The notes: generated by a model not told the origin, from the letters alone. 32,808 bases of DNA from Methanomassiliicoccus sp. (GCA_033485155.1 JAWQJJ010000013.1:1-32808); one strand, 5' to 3'. Counted from the first letter of the stretch, positions 21,044 through 29,292 are shown. Made by a program: numbers and translations.

Positions 21044-21622
21044 ATGGCGACTGGAAAGAGAATGAGGAGCTGGTGGGGCCGAGTGGTGGTCGGAATCATC
21101 GCCTTGGTATTCGGGCTGGCCTTTCTGTTTGTACCAGGAGTGACGCTGACACTGTTCCTGTACATGTTCGGCCTGCTGCTCATACTGAGCGGGATAGTGC
21201 TGCTGGGGTTCAGCAGGGATAAGGCGACAGGTAAGAATTGGCGTACATTGAACATGGTGGAAGGAATACTCATCATCATCCTGGGAATTATTGTAATTCT
21301 GGCCCCTGGGATAACCGCGGTGTTCGCGATCTATCTGTTCGCGGCGTTCGCCATAATCACCGGCATCATGCAGATCGGGGAGGGACTGGCCGCACCCAAA
21401 GGCTTCGCCACTTTCGGCACCTCGAACCGGACGCTGTTGGTGGTGTCCGGCTTCTTCTCCCTGATCGTCGGGATTCTGATCGCGGTGTTTCCCGGAGCCG
21501 GCATACTGGCCTTGCTCTGGTTGATAGGGATTTTCCTGATCATCGTGGGGGTGCTGAACATCGCTTCCGGGCTCAGGATCCACCGCGAGGTGGGTAGACC
21601 AGAGCCGAGCCAGCAGAGGTAG
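21044..21622 (+). CDS. HdeD/DUF308-family membrane protein
   Basis: 192 aa with six TM helices arranged as three hairpins, each bearing the HdeD-like G-x(3)-L...P-G pattern: GIIALVFGLAFLFVPGVTL, EGILIIILGIIVILAPGITA and FFSLIVGILIAVFPGAGILA. ASGLRIHREV and a hydrophilic tail follow. HdeD of E. coli is an acid-resistance membrane protein; the role in archaea is unknown. A TATA-like AGATTATATTA near 20971 gives a ~45-nt leader. A hairpin with a T-rich tail follows the stop. Confidence 0.85.
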   Translation: MATGKRMRSWWGRVVVGIIALVFGLAFLFVPGVTLTLFLYMFGLLLILSGIVLLGFSRDKATGKNWRTLNMVEGILIIILGIIVILAPGITAVFAIYLFAAFAIITGIMQIGEGLAAPKGFATFGTSNRTLLVVSGFFSLIVGILIAVFPGAGILALLWLIGIFLIIVGVLNIASGLRIHREVGRPEPSQQR

Positions 21623-21623
21623 G

Positions 21624-21651
21624 CGGGAACAGCCCCCCCGCTTAATCTTTT
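21624..21651 (+). terminator. Terminator after the HdeD-like gene
   Basis: GCGGG/CCCGC stem directly after the TAG stop, followed by TTAATCTTTTT. Confidence 0.55.
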
Positions 21652-21707
21652 TCTCATTTTGTGGCCGTGGTGTGCAATACCATACGGGGCGGTTCGTTTC
21701 TCATGTT

Positions 21708-21740
21708 ATGAACGAATGGTTCATATGATATACCGTTCAT
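21708..21740. promoter_or_regulatory. Operator-like palindrome at the promoter of the membrane/winged-helix gene pair
   Basis: ATGAAC-GAATG-GTTCAT is a perfect inverted repeat (21708-21724). It abuts a TATA-like ATATGATATA (21723-21732) and is followed by another half-site CGTTCAT (21734-21740). The overlap with the TATA box suggests repression, possibly by the winged-helix protein encoded second in the same transcript. Confidence 0.55.
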
Positions 21741-21770
21741 GCGGTTGTCGGTCAGGACATAGGTGCACAG

Positions 21771-22421
21771 ATGTTCCCGCCCCGTTGGTTCCTCCCATAT
21801 GATGCCGCATTCCAGATGATCACCGCTCTGGTGGCCTTGGCCGTGGCTGTATATGCCCTTCGCGGATATCAGTGGATCAGGGAGAAGACCCTCTATGCGT
21901 TGTTCCTGGCGTTCACCCTGTTGTCTGTCGCTCTGTTCGTGAACAGCATCACCCTGTTCTACACCTTCCTAGTCGGGATTTCGTTCGCGCATCACGCCCA
22001 AAACGTGTCCGGGGCCGACGTAGGGTTCTGGATATACTACATCATCAGCATCCTGGCGTTACTCATCCTGGTATACGCGTACGCGTCCCGGCTGAGAGAA
22101 GCATCGGTCGCCATTGCTGGCTTGATAGTCCTAGGGCAGATGGAGGTCGGTGGGTCGCTCATCGGCTTCGCCCCATATATGGAGATGGTCCTGGTGGCCC
22201 TACTGGTGATCGTAGTGACAGCTCAGGCCATTCATCTGGCGGTGAAGCGCAGCTGGTACTCCTTAGGGGTCACCTCCTCGTTCTTCCTGATCCTGTTGAG
22301 TCACGTCCTGCTGATGCTCAGCCCCATGGAGGATATCGTTCACGTTGCAGGCCGCACCTTCGAGCTGATCGGTTTCCTTTCCCTGCTGGTGGTGCTGTAC
22401 CTGCTGAGGAGGGGGAAATGA
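21771..22421 (+). CDS. Seven-TM-type archaeal membrane protein, partner of a winged-helix protein
   Basis: 216 aa with ~7 hydrophobic helices: DAAFQMITALVALAVAVYAL, YALFLAFTLLSVALFVN, ... and a last FELIGFLSLLVVLYLL. Few charged residues lie in the membrane part; RGYQWIREK and YASRLREA are cytosolic basic loops. It resembles archaeal multi-pass proteins of unknown function found beside winged-helix regulators, and may act as a membrane sensor. Its stop overlaps the next ATG as ATGA. Confidence 0.7.
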   Translation: MFPPRWFLPYDAAFQMITALVALAVAVYALRGYQWIREKTLYALFLAFTLLSVALFVNSITLFYTFLVGISFAHHAQNVSGADVGFWIYYIISILALLILVYAYASRLREASVAIAGLIVLGQMEVGGSLIGFAPYMEMVLVALLVIVVTAQAIHLAVKRSWYSLGVTSSFFLILLSHVLLMLSPMEDIVHVAGRTFELIGFLSLLVVLYLLRRGK

Positions 22422-22702
22422 AAGGTTCCCAGAAATACCGCTCTAAGGGGAGGATCTTCGCTGACATCCTGAGAGCGGTGGCAGAGGATGGGCCGGTAAA
22501 GGTTACCCACGTCCTGTACAAGGCCAACCTCTCGCACGATCGCCTTACCAAGTACCTCCTCCAATTGGAGGAGTCCGGGCTCATTATCAGGGAGCAGGAG
22601 GGGGATCGGGCCACCTATCTCATAACTGACAAGGGTACGAGGTTCATCGCCGAGTTCAGAAAAATGGAAGAGTTCGCCGATGCCTTCGGTCTGGACATAT
22701 GA
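22418..22702 (+). CDS. Archaeal winged-helix DNA-binding protein
   Basis: 94 aa, almost entirely one winged helix: RSKGRIFADILRAVAEDG (helix 1), TKVTHVLYKANLSHDRLTKYL-type helices 2 and 3, and a wing LIIREQEGDRATYLITDKGTRFI, ending in a short helix. The pattern is that of archaeal single-domain winged-helix regulators. ATG overlaps the membrane-protein stop (ATGA) after a GGAGGGGG site. Coupling to a seven-TM protein suggests a membrane-linked one-component or sequestration switch (inference). Confidence 0.82.
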   Translation: MKGSQKYRSKGRIFADILRAVAEDGPVKVTHVLYKANLSHDRLTKYLLQLEESGLIIREQEGDRATYLITDKGTRFIAEFRKMEEFADAFGLDI

Positions 22703-22773
22703 GGGAAGGGACCGGATATCGCAGGTTGGACACAAAAACGGGCATAAATATTATTAGCCCCTCTTCAATATGA

Positions 22774-22820
22774 GGGTGGGGAGTCCCCGTGGACCTTCTC
22801 CAACTTCCCCACCATTTCTT
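22774..22820 (+). ncRNA. Candidate ~45-nt hairpin RNA with its own promoter
   Basis: GGTGGGGA (22775-22782) and TCCCCACC (22806-22813) form a perfect 8-bp outer stem enclosing a GTCC-CCGT-GGAC inner hairpin and a pyrimidine-rich single strand (CTTCTCCAACT). A TATA-like CATAAATATT (22743-22752) is centred ~28 nt before the outer stem, and ATTTCTTT follows it. No frame with a start. It could alternatively be a terminator hairpin for the winged-helix gene ~70 nt upstream. Confidence 0.42.
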
Positions 22821-22885
22821 TAATCTTCGGGGGCTCCTCTCTCTCATTCGAGCCGGGTTATGGCGGCAGCCATGGTCCCTCTGGC

Positions 22886-23833
22886 TCATGCCGTGTCGCC
22901 GCAGGCGATGTGGCGGATGACCTCCTGCACCTCCACTGGCGGCCCGGTGGTGTTGACCATGTGTACCTCGCATTGCCCCAGGAACTCACGGAAGAAGTTG
23001 CGGCGTAGACCGAGCTTGCGATCGTCCCTCACCAGTTGATGAGGGTTGCAGAAATTGTTCGCCTCAAGGTAGGTCATCGCCTCCTCCACCGTCATCAGCC
23101 TGTTTACCGCGGGATCGTCCTTGTCCCGCTTAAGGAAGATGACCTTGTACATCGTGGTCATGGGCACGACACCGCCCTGGCCGACCGTCCACCGGACATT
23201 CACGATGGCCCTTCCCTTGTTGTCAAAGGTCGCTTTATTCACCAGTTCCCGGTATTCCGGCCATATGCTGGCGATGTCCCCTTCCACGTAGAAGTTTTTC
23301 TCCGAACCATAGGCCAAGGGTCGCTTGCGTGACATGCGGACGAAGTACCAGTCATCGGTGACCAGCCGGGCGTCGGCCATTCGCAAGAGGCCCCAGGAAT
23401 GGGTCGTCTTTCCGGACTTTGAAGGGGCGATAAGGGTGACCCCCTTACCAGCCACGTCCAGCGCCGCCCCGTGCACCGAGAAGATGCGATGCTGGTCCTC
23501 CAGGATGTCGCTGGCCAGGGCGAGGGCGATGCTCTTAACCCAGCCATAATAGTCGATATTGAATAGGAACGCCGTACGAGTGAGGGGATCGTACCTGACT
23601 CCAGTCCCCTGTCCCGGATCGTTGAGCACCACCAGGCGGCCATGGGAGCGAACGCTCTCCGACATGCTGTAGAAGTTATCCTCCCAGTAGTTGTTGGTGT
23701 TCGCCTGATCGGTCAGTAGACGGATGCAGGTGCCGTGGAGCTCGCACTTGGACGAGTACAGGTACCTCGGCTCGTAGCGGCGGAATAGGGTCTCCCGCTC
23801 CTCCGGCGATATCAGTTTGACGTCATAGGGCAT
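22886..23833 (-). CDS. HprK-like P-loop ATP-binding protein
   Basis: 315 aa. Residues ~119-145 (VHGAALDVAGKGVTLIAPSKSGKTTHS) match the beta-strand plus Walker A of HPr kinase/phosphorylase-like proteins (P-loop 136-143). LVTDDWYFVR downstream resembles the conserved acidic strand of the fold. The N-terminal ~100 residues and the C-terminal region (~250-315, LTYLEANNFCNPH ... RRNFFREFLGQCEV) are less conserved. With no PTS components in view it is unlikely to be a true HPr kinase; related proteins act in peptide modification or metabolite phosphorylation. The ATG lies ~28 nt after a TATA box, so probably leaderless. Confidence 0.75.
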   Translation of the reverse strand: MPYDVKLISPEERETLFRRYEPRYLYSSKCELHGTCIRLLTDQANTNNYWEDNFYSMSESVRSHGRLVVLNDPGQGTGVRYDPLTRTAFLFNIDYYGWVKSIALALASDILEDQHRIFSVHGAALDVAGKGVTLIAPSKSGKTTHSWGLLRMADARLVTDDWYFVRMSRKRPLAYGSEKNFYVEGDIASIWPEYRELVNKATFDNKGRAIVNVRWTVGQGGVVPMTTMYKVIFLKRDKDDPAVNRLMTVEEAMTYLEANNFCNPHQLVRDDRKLGLRRNFFREFLGQCEVHMVNTTGPPVEVQEVIRHIACGDTA

Positions 23834-23856
23834 GCAATGGTTGAGGGTCGTTGTCG

Positions 23857-23866
23857 AGATATATGG
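23857..23866 (-). promoter_or_regulatory. TATA box of the HprK-like gene
   Basis: CCATATATCT on the minus strand, ~28 nt before ATG 23833; predicts a leaderless transcript. Confidence 0.55.
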
Positions 23867-23931
23867 TTGTGCCTGACATTGTTATCCCGACACTTCGGCG
23901 GATGAGCCATCGGCCCCAATCCAGGGTCATC

Positions 23932-23965
23932 TGCCCGGCTCGGTGGACGAGCATGGAGCCGGGCA
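23932..23965 (-). terminator. Hairpin downstream of the citramalate synthase gene
   Basis: Ten-bp perfect arms TGCCCGGCTC / GAGCCGGGCA with a 14-nt loop, ~45 nt beyond the stop. No T tract adjoins it, so it may be a 3' processing or stability hairpin. Confidence 0.45.
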
Positions 23966-24007
23966 TCTGGTTCTCTCCCGGTTTTCGGGTCCCTTGCGGG
24001 CGAAGGG

Positions 24008-25543
24008 TCAGTGCCTTCCGTTGGCGACCTTCATGAGCTTGTACTCCATGCTGTCCAGCAGGGCAGTGAGAGAAGCTTCGATGACGTTCGAGGACACCCC
24101 CACAGTGGTCCACGAGCGTTCCCCGTCGGTCGAGCGGATGAGCACGCGGACCCTTGCCCCGGTGGCGTCCTTGCTGTCGATGACCCGGACCTTGTAGTCC
24201 GCCAGCCTCACCTGTCGCAGTTCCGGATAGAAGCTCTCCAGGGCCTTGCGGACCGCTCGGTCCAGCGCGTTCACCGGACCATTGCCGTCGGCCGCGGTGT
24301 GCTCCATGGCCCCGGTGGAATCGACCACCTTGATGCTCGCTTCCGAGGAGACATTGTTGCCGGCGACGTCCACGAAGATCCTGAAGCCCTCCAGGCGGAA
24401 CGGCGGCCTGATGCCGTCCTGCAGTCGGCGGACCAGGAGCTCGAACGACGCCTCCGCGCCCTCGAACTGGTAGCCCTCAGATTCCAGCTCCTTGAGGCGG
24501 TCAAGGATCCTCTTCCCCGATTCCTTCTTGGGATCGATGCCGAACTCCGTCATCTTGGCCAGTATGGACGCGGTCCCGGCGAGCTCGGAGACCAGCACTC
24601 GACGCTCATTGCCGACCAGGGCGGGGTCGATGTGCTCGTAGGTCATGGCATCCTTCATCACCGCGTTGACATGCACTCCACCCTTGTGAGCGAATGCGCT
24701 CCTCCCGACGTAAGGGAGCTTGGGGTCCACCACTATGTTCGCCGTTTCGCTGACGAATGTGGACAGGGCGGTGAGATGGCCGAGATCAGGGATGTTGGTC
24801 TTCCGCCCCATCTTTAGGGTGAGCGCGGGGATGATTGAGCACAGATTGGCGTTGCCGCACCGTTCTCCGATGCCGTTGATGGTCCCCTGCACCATGATGG
24901 CCCCATGTTCGACTGAGGTGAGGGAGTTGGCCACCGCCATGTCTCCGTCGTTATGCGCATGTATCCCCAGAGGCAGATCGAAGCGCTTGGCCACCGCTCC
25001 GAATGCCGCCTTGACGTCCCGCGGCAGCGAGCCCCCGTTGGTATCGCACAGCACCAGCCAGTCTGCGCCGGCGTTGGCGGCCACAGTCAGGGTCTCGAGC
25101 GCGTAGCGGGGGTTGGCCTTGTAACCGTCAAGGAAGTGTTCGGCGTCGTAGACGACCTCCAGGCCGTGCCCCTTCAGGAAGGACACGCTGTCGGCGATCA
25201 GTTCGAGATTCTCCCTGAGTGGGATTCTCAGCGCGTTCTTCACGTGGAGATCCCAGCTCTTGCCGAAGATGGCCACGCACGGCGCCCGGGAGGCGACCAG
25301 CGACCGCAGATTGGGGTCCTCCGACGCCTCTACCCCAGCCTTGCGGGTGCTGCCGAACGCGACCAGGCGGGCGTGCTCGAACTTCATGCCGGCGGCGCTC
25401 TCGAAGAATGCCTGGTCCTTGGGGTTGGAGCCAGGCCAACCTCCTTCGATGTAATCCATACCGAACTGGTCGAGCCTTCTGGCGATATCCAGCTTGTCTT
25501 CGGTGGAGAAAGACACACCCTCTGACTGGGTACCGTCTCTCAA
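24008..25543 (-). CDS. cimA: (R)-citramalate synthase
   Basis: 511 aa from the first TTG. The HMGL-like TIM barrel (~1-265) has LRDGTQSEGVSFS, YIEGGWPGSNPKD, LCDTNGGSLP and the metal-binding HAHNDGDMAVANSL. GTINGIGERCGNANL and FAHKGGVHVNAV follow, and a LeuA-type regulatory/dimer domain covers ~370-500. The product condenses pyruvate and acetyl-CoA in the threonine-independent route to 2-oxobutyrate and isoleucine. Start problem: the family motif ALYDTTLRDGTQ continues upstream in frame (25544-25567), but no ATG, GTG or TTG occurs there before the stop at about 25607. The annotated start thus truncates the first strand. See findings. Confidence 0.92.
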   Translation of the reverse strand: MRDGTQSEGVSFSTEDKLDIARRLDQFGMDYIEGGWPGSNPKDQAFFESAAGMKFEHARLVAFGSTRKAGVEASEDPNLRSLVASRAPCVAIFGKSWDLHVKNALRIPLRENLELIADSVSFLKGHGLEVVYDAEHFLDGYKANPRYALETLTVAANAGADWLVLCDTNGGSLPRDVKAAFGAVAKRFDLPLGIHAHNDGDMAVANSLTSVEHGAIMVQGTINGIGERCGNANLCSIIPALTLKMGRKTNIPDLGHLTALSTFVSETANIVVDPKLPYVGRSAFAHKGGVHVNAVMKDAMTYEHIDPALVGNERRVLVSELAGTASILAKMTEFGIDPKKESGKRILDRLKELESEGYQFEGAEASFELLVRRLQDGIRPPFRLEGFRIFVDVAGNNVSSEASIKVVDSTGAMEHTAADGNGPVNALDRAVRKALESFYPELRQVRLADYKVRVIDSKDATGARVRVLIRSTDGERSWTTVGVSSNVIEASLTALLDSMEYKLMKVANGRH

Positions 25544-25740
25544 TGTGGTGTCGTAGAGTGCGACGTTAGCCGCTAATAAATAAATCCCTTTCTGCGTCCT
25601 TCATAGAAACCTACTCCGTGACAGACCATGCATATCGCGGTACGTAGTTAAATATTACGAAGCTGGGGATCATCCCTCCAACGATGGGAAGACAACGAGC
25701 AGCTACACCGTCTGTGTTGTGGTGCAAGTCTGATGGAGAA

Positions 25741-25767
25741 GAAAGAAATTCCGCCCAATGGGGCGGA
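25741..25767 (-). terminator. Terminator of the ACT-hom operon
   Basis: TCCGCCC-CATT-GGGCGGA hairpin followed by TTTCTTTC on the minus strand, 28 nt after the hom stop. Confidence 0.7.
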
Positions 25768-25794
25768 GCAGTTCGCATCAATCCCTTTCTGAGG

Positions 25795-26808
25795 TCATCG
25801 CCCCTTGGCCTGATTGTCGCTTAGGATGGCCAGGAGGTCGCTGAGCAGGGCGCTCGCGGTCTCCTTCCTCCCCGCCCCCCGGCCGACCACCGTTATCTCG
25901 CCGGCCAGGTCGGTGATGAGTTGCACTATGTTGAGGGTGCCCCCGATCGCCAGAGGGTGTCCGTTGGGCACCATGCGGGGCGACACCTCGAGACGCTTGT
26001 TGTTGATCTCGCCGATGAGGCGAATGACCTTGTTCTGCTCCCCCGCCAGGGAGATGGCGTCTTCGGTGATGCTCCGTATCCCGGTCCTCACAACGTCGTT
26101 GTAGGTGACATCCATGTTGAAGATCGCGTTAGCCAGTATCGCCAGCTTGCACGCCGAGTCCACGCCGTCGATGTCGTACGTGGGGTCCCGCTCGGCGATC
26201 CCCATCTCCTGCGCTTCCCTGAGCGCCTGGTCGAAGGGAAGCCCCTCATCCTTCATGCGGTTGAGGATGAAGTTGCAGGTTCCGTTGAGGATTCCCCGCA
26301 GGGAGTAAATCTCCTCGCCCCTAAGCAGTTCGCGGGAGAGGTTGATGACCGGCATGGCCCCGCCCACCGAGGCCTCATACCTCAGCTGGACCTTGTTCTT
26401 GGCGGCGGCCTTGGACAGCTCCCGAAACTTCATGGCCAGCGGCCCTTTGTTCGAGGTGACCACGTTCTTCCCGGCGTTGAGCGCGGCCATGATATGGGTG
26501 CACCCCGGCTCGGAGTCAATGATGTTGGTGGGGGTCGTCTCGATGAGGGTATCGAAATCGTACTCCTCGATGAACTCCTTGATGCTGCCGTCTACCGCCT
26601 TGGTGCCCACCCCTCCGGTGGCGTTCTTGCGCGCCACCAGCTCCGTGGGGTCAAGGCCCTTGGCGTTCTTGACGAAGGTCTTCGAGTCGAACGCTCCTAC
26701 GATATGCACGGGCTTCCCGAAGCTCTTCAAGAACAGCTCCTGGCGCATGCCGATGACCTCGGCAATGCCCTGCCCCACCGTTCCGAACCCGGCGATGACG
26801 ACCTTCAT
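25795..26808 (-). CDS. hom: Homoserine dehydrogenase
   Basis: 337 aa. NAD(P)-binding GFGTVGQGIAEVI (residues 7-19), LIETTPTNI, NVVTSNKGPLA, and the catalytic-domain signature LRGILNGTCNFILNRM plus AQEMGIAERDPTYDIDGVD. It reduces aspartate semialdehyde to homoserine, leading to threonine and methionine. There is no C-terminal ACT domain; the ACT protein is a separate gene ending directly at this ATG (TGAATG), so the two are translated together. A terminator follows. Confidence 0.94.
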   Translation of the reverse strand: MKVVIAGFGTVGQGIAEVIGMRQELFLKSFGKPVHIVGAFDSKTFVKNAKGLDPTELVARKNATGGVGTKAVDGSIKEFIEEYDFDTLIETTPTNIIDSEPGCTHIMAALNAGKNVVTSNKGPLAMKFRELSKAAAKNKVQLRYEASVGGAMPVINLSRELLRGEEIYSLRGILNGTCNFILNRMKDEGLPFDQALREAQEMGIAERDPTYDIDGVDSACKLAILANAIFNMDVTYNDVVRTGIRSITEDAISLAGEQNKVIRLIGEINNKRLEVSPRMVPNGHPLAIGGTLNIVQLITDLAGEITVVGRGAGRKETASALLSDLLAILSDNQAKGR

Positions 26809-27303
26809 TCACTCCAGCCCCCTTATGAGGATGTAATCGTGCTTCTCCGAACGCTGTTTGAGGAACTGTTCGAGCGAGGTGAGGGTCTCCTTCTTCGTAG
26901 CCTTGCCCGTGACCAGCGCAGCGCGTGACGTCGAGTTCGCCGTGCCGGTGTAGCGCACGTCGATGGACGCTACATTCTCCATCGATTCCAGCGCTTTGGT
27001 GATGCTCTCCAGTTCCTTGGTCGGGATATTGCCGACGATGAGGTACTGGATGGGATAGGTCTCGAAGAACGCGTCGATCTTGGCGACGTCGACATCCCTC
27101 TTCTTCCATACCGACATGATCTTGTCAAGGGCCTGCTCGGACCGGAGTTCGAAGGTGACGTTGACCGCGATCCTCCCCCCGACCTTGTCATCATGGTGGT
27201 GTATGACGCCACGTATGTTTCCGTCGTTCGCGGAGATCGGCTCCAGGGCTCCTACCAGCTGTCCAGGAACGTCCTTTAGCCGCAGATCTGCGTTCACCTT
27301 CAT
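26809..27303 (-). CDS. ACT-domain regulatory protein paired with homoserine dehydrogenase
   Basis: 164 aa. The N-terminal ~75 residues are an ACT fold (VNADLRLKDVPGQLVGALEPISANDGNI ... HHHDDKVGGRIAVNVTFEL). The second half is another alpha/beta unit (IQYLIVGNIPTKELESITKALE), possibly a diverged ACT. It probably senses an amino acid such as threonine and controls Hom, as fused ACT domains do elsewhere. ATG 27303 follows GGAGG by ~7 nt; TATA at 27345-27354. Confidence 0.82.
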   Translation of the reverse strand: MKVNADLRLKDVPGQLVGALEPISANDGNIRGVIHHHDDKVGGRIAVNVTFELRSEQALDKIMSVWKKRDVDVAKIDAFFETYPIQYLIVGNIPTKELESITKALESMENVASIDVRYTGTANSTSRAALVTGKATKKETLTSLEQFLKQRSEKHDYILIRGLE

Positions 27304-27344
27304 AACATAACCTCCAGTGCTCCTCGTCCCGACGGCTTATGGTA

Positions 27345-27354
27345 TATTTTATAA
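27345..27354 (-). promoter_or_regulatory. TATA box of the ACT-hom operon
   Basis: TTATAAAATA on the minus strand predicts a start near 27322 and a ~20-nt leader containing the GGAGG site. Confidence 0.6.
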
Positions 27355-27436
27355 TTGATGACTCGGCAGCAGGTCAGAGTAAGTTCTTTCGGTGACAGGG
27401 ATCAGGAGGGCTGTGGGCTTTTCATCCCTAAGGCGA

Positions 27437-28573
27437 TTATCGGTCAAAGTGGTTCCCCACATACTCCAGCATCTCCCGTCCCAAGAGTTCCACGGAGGAC
27501 GCCCCGGACCGTACAAAGAACTCCTCCTTCGTGCCATTAGTAAGGAAGGCGGGCGAGTGGGCTCTGATGCATCGTACCTCCAGGACCGCCCTTCCGTCGA
27601 TCCCGATCATGCGGCTGTCCACGAACGGAAAGGTCTCCTTCCCCAATCCTTCTCCGACCAGGTTCGTGAAGTGAAGGTAGAACTTATCGAGATTATCGAA
27701 GTTCTGGACGTCCACCCCCAGGATGGAACCGTCGTCCTTAACGCCCACCAAGAGGGTGCCCCCGTCGGAGTTCAGGAAGGCGGCGATGGTCTTCAGCACG
27801 GCGTGCTCCATCCTCTTGTCGGCCTCCCCGGTCCTGAGGTTGGTCCTCAGGGACGACTTGAACTCCAGCCTCTCCCCCTCTCCCCTGGCGATGAGTGTTC
27901 GCAGAAGCGAGGCATTGTCCCTCTTTGTCATGAGCCCGGGGGCTTTGTCCGAAGCACTTTCCAGGAGACGGTGGAAAAGAGAAGGCCGGGGGTTCCTCAT
28001 GTAAGCCAACGACGTTAGTGCTACGGTCCCCGCCCCCAGCGCGGCCGCAGCCAGGTCGGCCATCGTCTGGTCGAGCCCGGTCTGCAGCCTCCAGGAAAGG
28101 ACGACGTCCAGGCCGAACTCCACGATCTCCCATAGGGCGCCAAGGGCCAAGCCGGTGACGAAGGAGAAGACCGCGACCGGGACGGGAGTGATGTGGCCGG
28201 CCTCGATCTCGCTGCGGAGCATGGCGTAGGAGATGAGAAAGCCGATGGTCCCTACCATGGCCCCGGCTGCAAGCTGCGAGATGACCGTCCACAGGCTGCC
28301 AATGCCGAGGGCGATGAATATGGAGCCACTGACTAAGGAGAAGTAGGCCAGGATCAGCAGGAGGGAGTTGTAGATGTTGGGATATTCCCATCGGACCCTG
28401 CGGGATATCATGCTGGGCAGCATCAGCAGGTACCCGGAGAGGCAGCTCAGGACGAAGACAATCAGGTTGTTCATCATAGCGGCTATCACGGCCGCCACAG
28501 CGCTCGCCGCCAGCAGCACCATGCTCACGGCCCTCTTGGTCCCCAGCTCAGGATCTTGACCTTGCACGAGCAT
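27437..28573 (-). CDS. Membrane protein fused to AlbA_2/Schlafen-type (AAA_4) domain
   Basis: 378 aa. About six TM helices fill residues ~15-190 (VSMVLLAASAVAAVIAAMMN ... LGALWEIVEFGLDVVLSW ... TMADLAAAALGAGTVAL). The GALWEIVEF/TMADLAA pattern recalls DUF2238-like membrane proteins. After a linker, residues ~245-370 form an AlbA_2 (divergent AAA_4) domain: GEGERLEFKSSLR, VLKTIAAFLNSDGGTLLVGVKDDGSILGV and FFVRSGASSVEL. Such domains occur in Schlafen-like and regulatory proteins; their coupling to a membrane anchor is unusual. ATG 28573, with no strong ribosome-binding site seen. Confidence 0.75.
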   Translation of the reverse strand: MLVQGQDPELGTKRAVSMVLLAASAVAAVIAAMMNNLIVFVLSCLSGYLLMLPSMISRRVRWEYPNIYNSLLLILAYFSLVSGSIFIALGIGSLWTVISQLAAGAMVGTIGFLISYAMLRSEIEAGHITPVPVAVFSFVTGLALGALWEIVEFGLDVVLSWRLQTGLDQTMADLAAAALGAGTVALTSLAYMRNPRPSLFHRLLESASDKAPGLMTKRDNASLLRTLIARGEGERLEFKSSLRTNLRTGEADKRMEHAVLKTIAAFLNSDGGTLLVGVKDDGSILGVDVQNFDNLDKFYLHFTNLVGEGLGKETFPFVDSRMIGIDGRAVLEVRCIRAHSPAFLTNGTKEEFFVRSGASSVELLGREMLEYVGNHFDR

Positions 28574-28743
28574 GGAATCGCTTAAGGGTTAATGCAATTA
28601 TCTCAGCAAGCGGTCCCAGTCTTCAATGGCATGAGTTGGTGCGGCATTGGCAAGATAGTAACCAATTTTAAAGTAGCTTTAAGGTGCCACGTCATACTTG
28701 ACTGTAGGTAAAGATCATAATGTGCCGGAACTAATTTGATTTC

Positions 28744-29292
28744 ATGGCCGGGGAAGGGAGGGTCAGTCGTTGGATCAGGGCCTGGGACTGGTTATTTGTC
28801 ATCGCCCTTGTCGTGTCGATACCGGCCATTGCAATTGGTATCTTGTGGCTCCCCATCTCGTTCGATACCGATATCAAAACGATTAACGATGCGGCGAACT
28901 ACATAGCTCTTGTCGCCCAGGTGACCGGCACCTTCGCCGGCTTCCTCATTGTTGCCCTGGTGTTTGTCGTAGAGCGTCGAGGTTTCTCATTCAGGAAGCA
29001 GGGATACTTCGACGACAAATTTAGCACGATAGCCATCGGTCTAGGGGTCTTCTACTTTTCAGGGCTATCCCTAACGTGCCTGTTCCTGCATCAGGAGGTC
29101 TTGGGATACTCGACCATGAACAATCAGATTCAGCTAGTATTGGTTGGTATTAACCTCGCCCTCGGAGGTGCCATATACCTCACCTATATCGGCGTGGGTG
29201 GGTTAATCTTAATTAAGGTGTTTAGGGAGTTTTACGGTTTTGAGGGGTTGAGGGAACGCTATAGGATAGGCACAATCAGAGCTAGAAAGTAG
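28744..29292 (+). CDS. Four-TM hypothetical membrane protein
   Basis: 182 aa. TM helices at ~15-36 (WLFVIALVVSIPAIAIGILW), ~52-75 (ALVAQVTGTFAGFLIVALVFVV), ~95-115 and ~130-155 (IQLVLVGINLALGGAIYLTYIG). A cytosolic basic loop (ERRGFSFRKQGYFDDKF) and a basic tail (RERYRIGTIRARK) follow the positive-inside rule. More AT-rich than neighbours. No family recognised. It ends before a tRNA gene on the other strand. Confidence 0.72.
   Translation: MAGEGRVSRWIRAWDWLFVIALVVSIPAIAIGILWLPISFDTDIKTINDAANYIALVAQVTGTFAGFLIVALVFVVERRGFSFRKQGYFDDKFSTIAIGLGVFYFSGLSLTCLFLHQEVLGYSTMNNQIQLVLVGINLALGGAIYLTYIGVGGLILIKVFREFYGFEGLRERYRIGTIRARK

Noticed and set aside
25921-26928. 335-aa plus-strand frame opposite hom
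   Set aside because: Antisense shadow in GC-rich coding DNA; hom carries all family motifs on the other strand.
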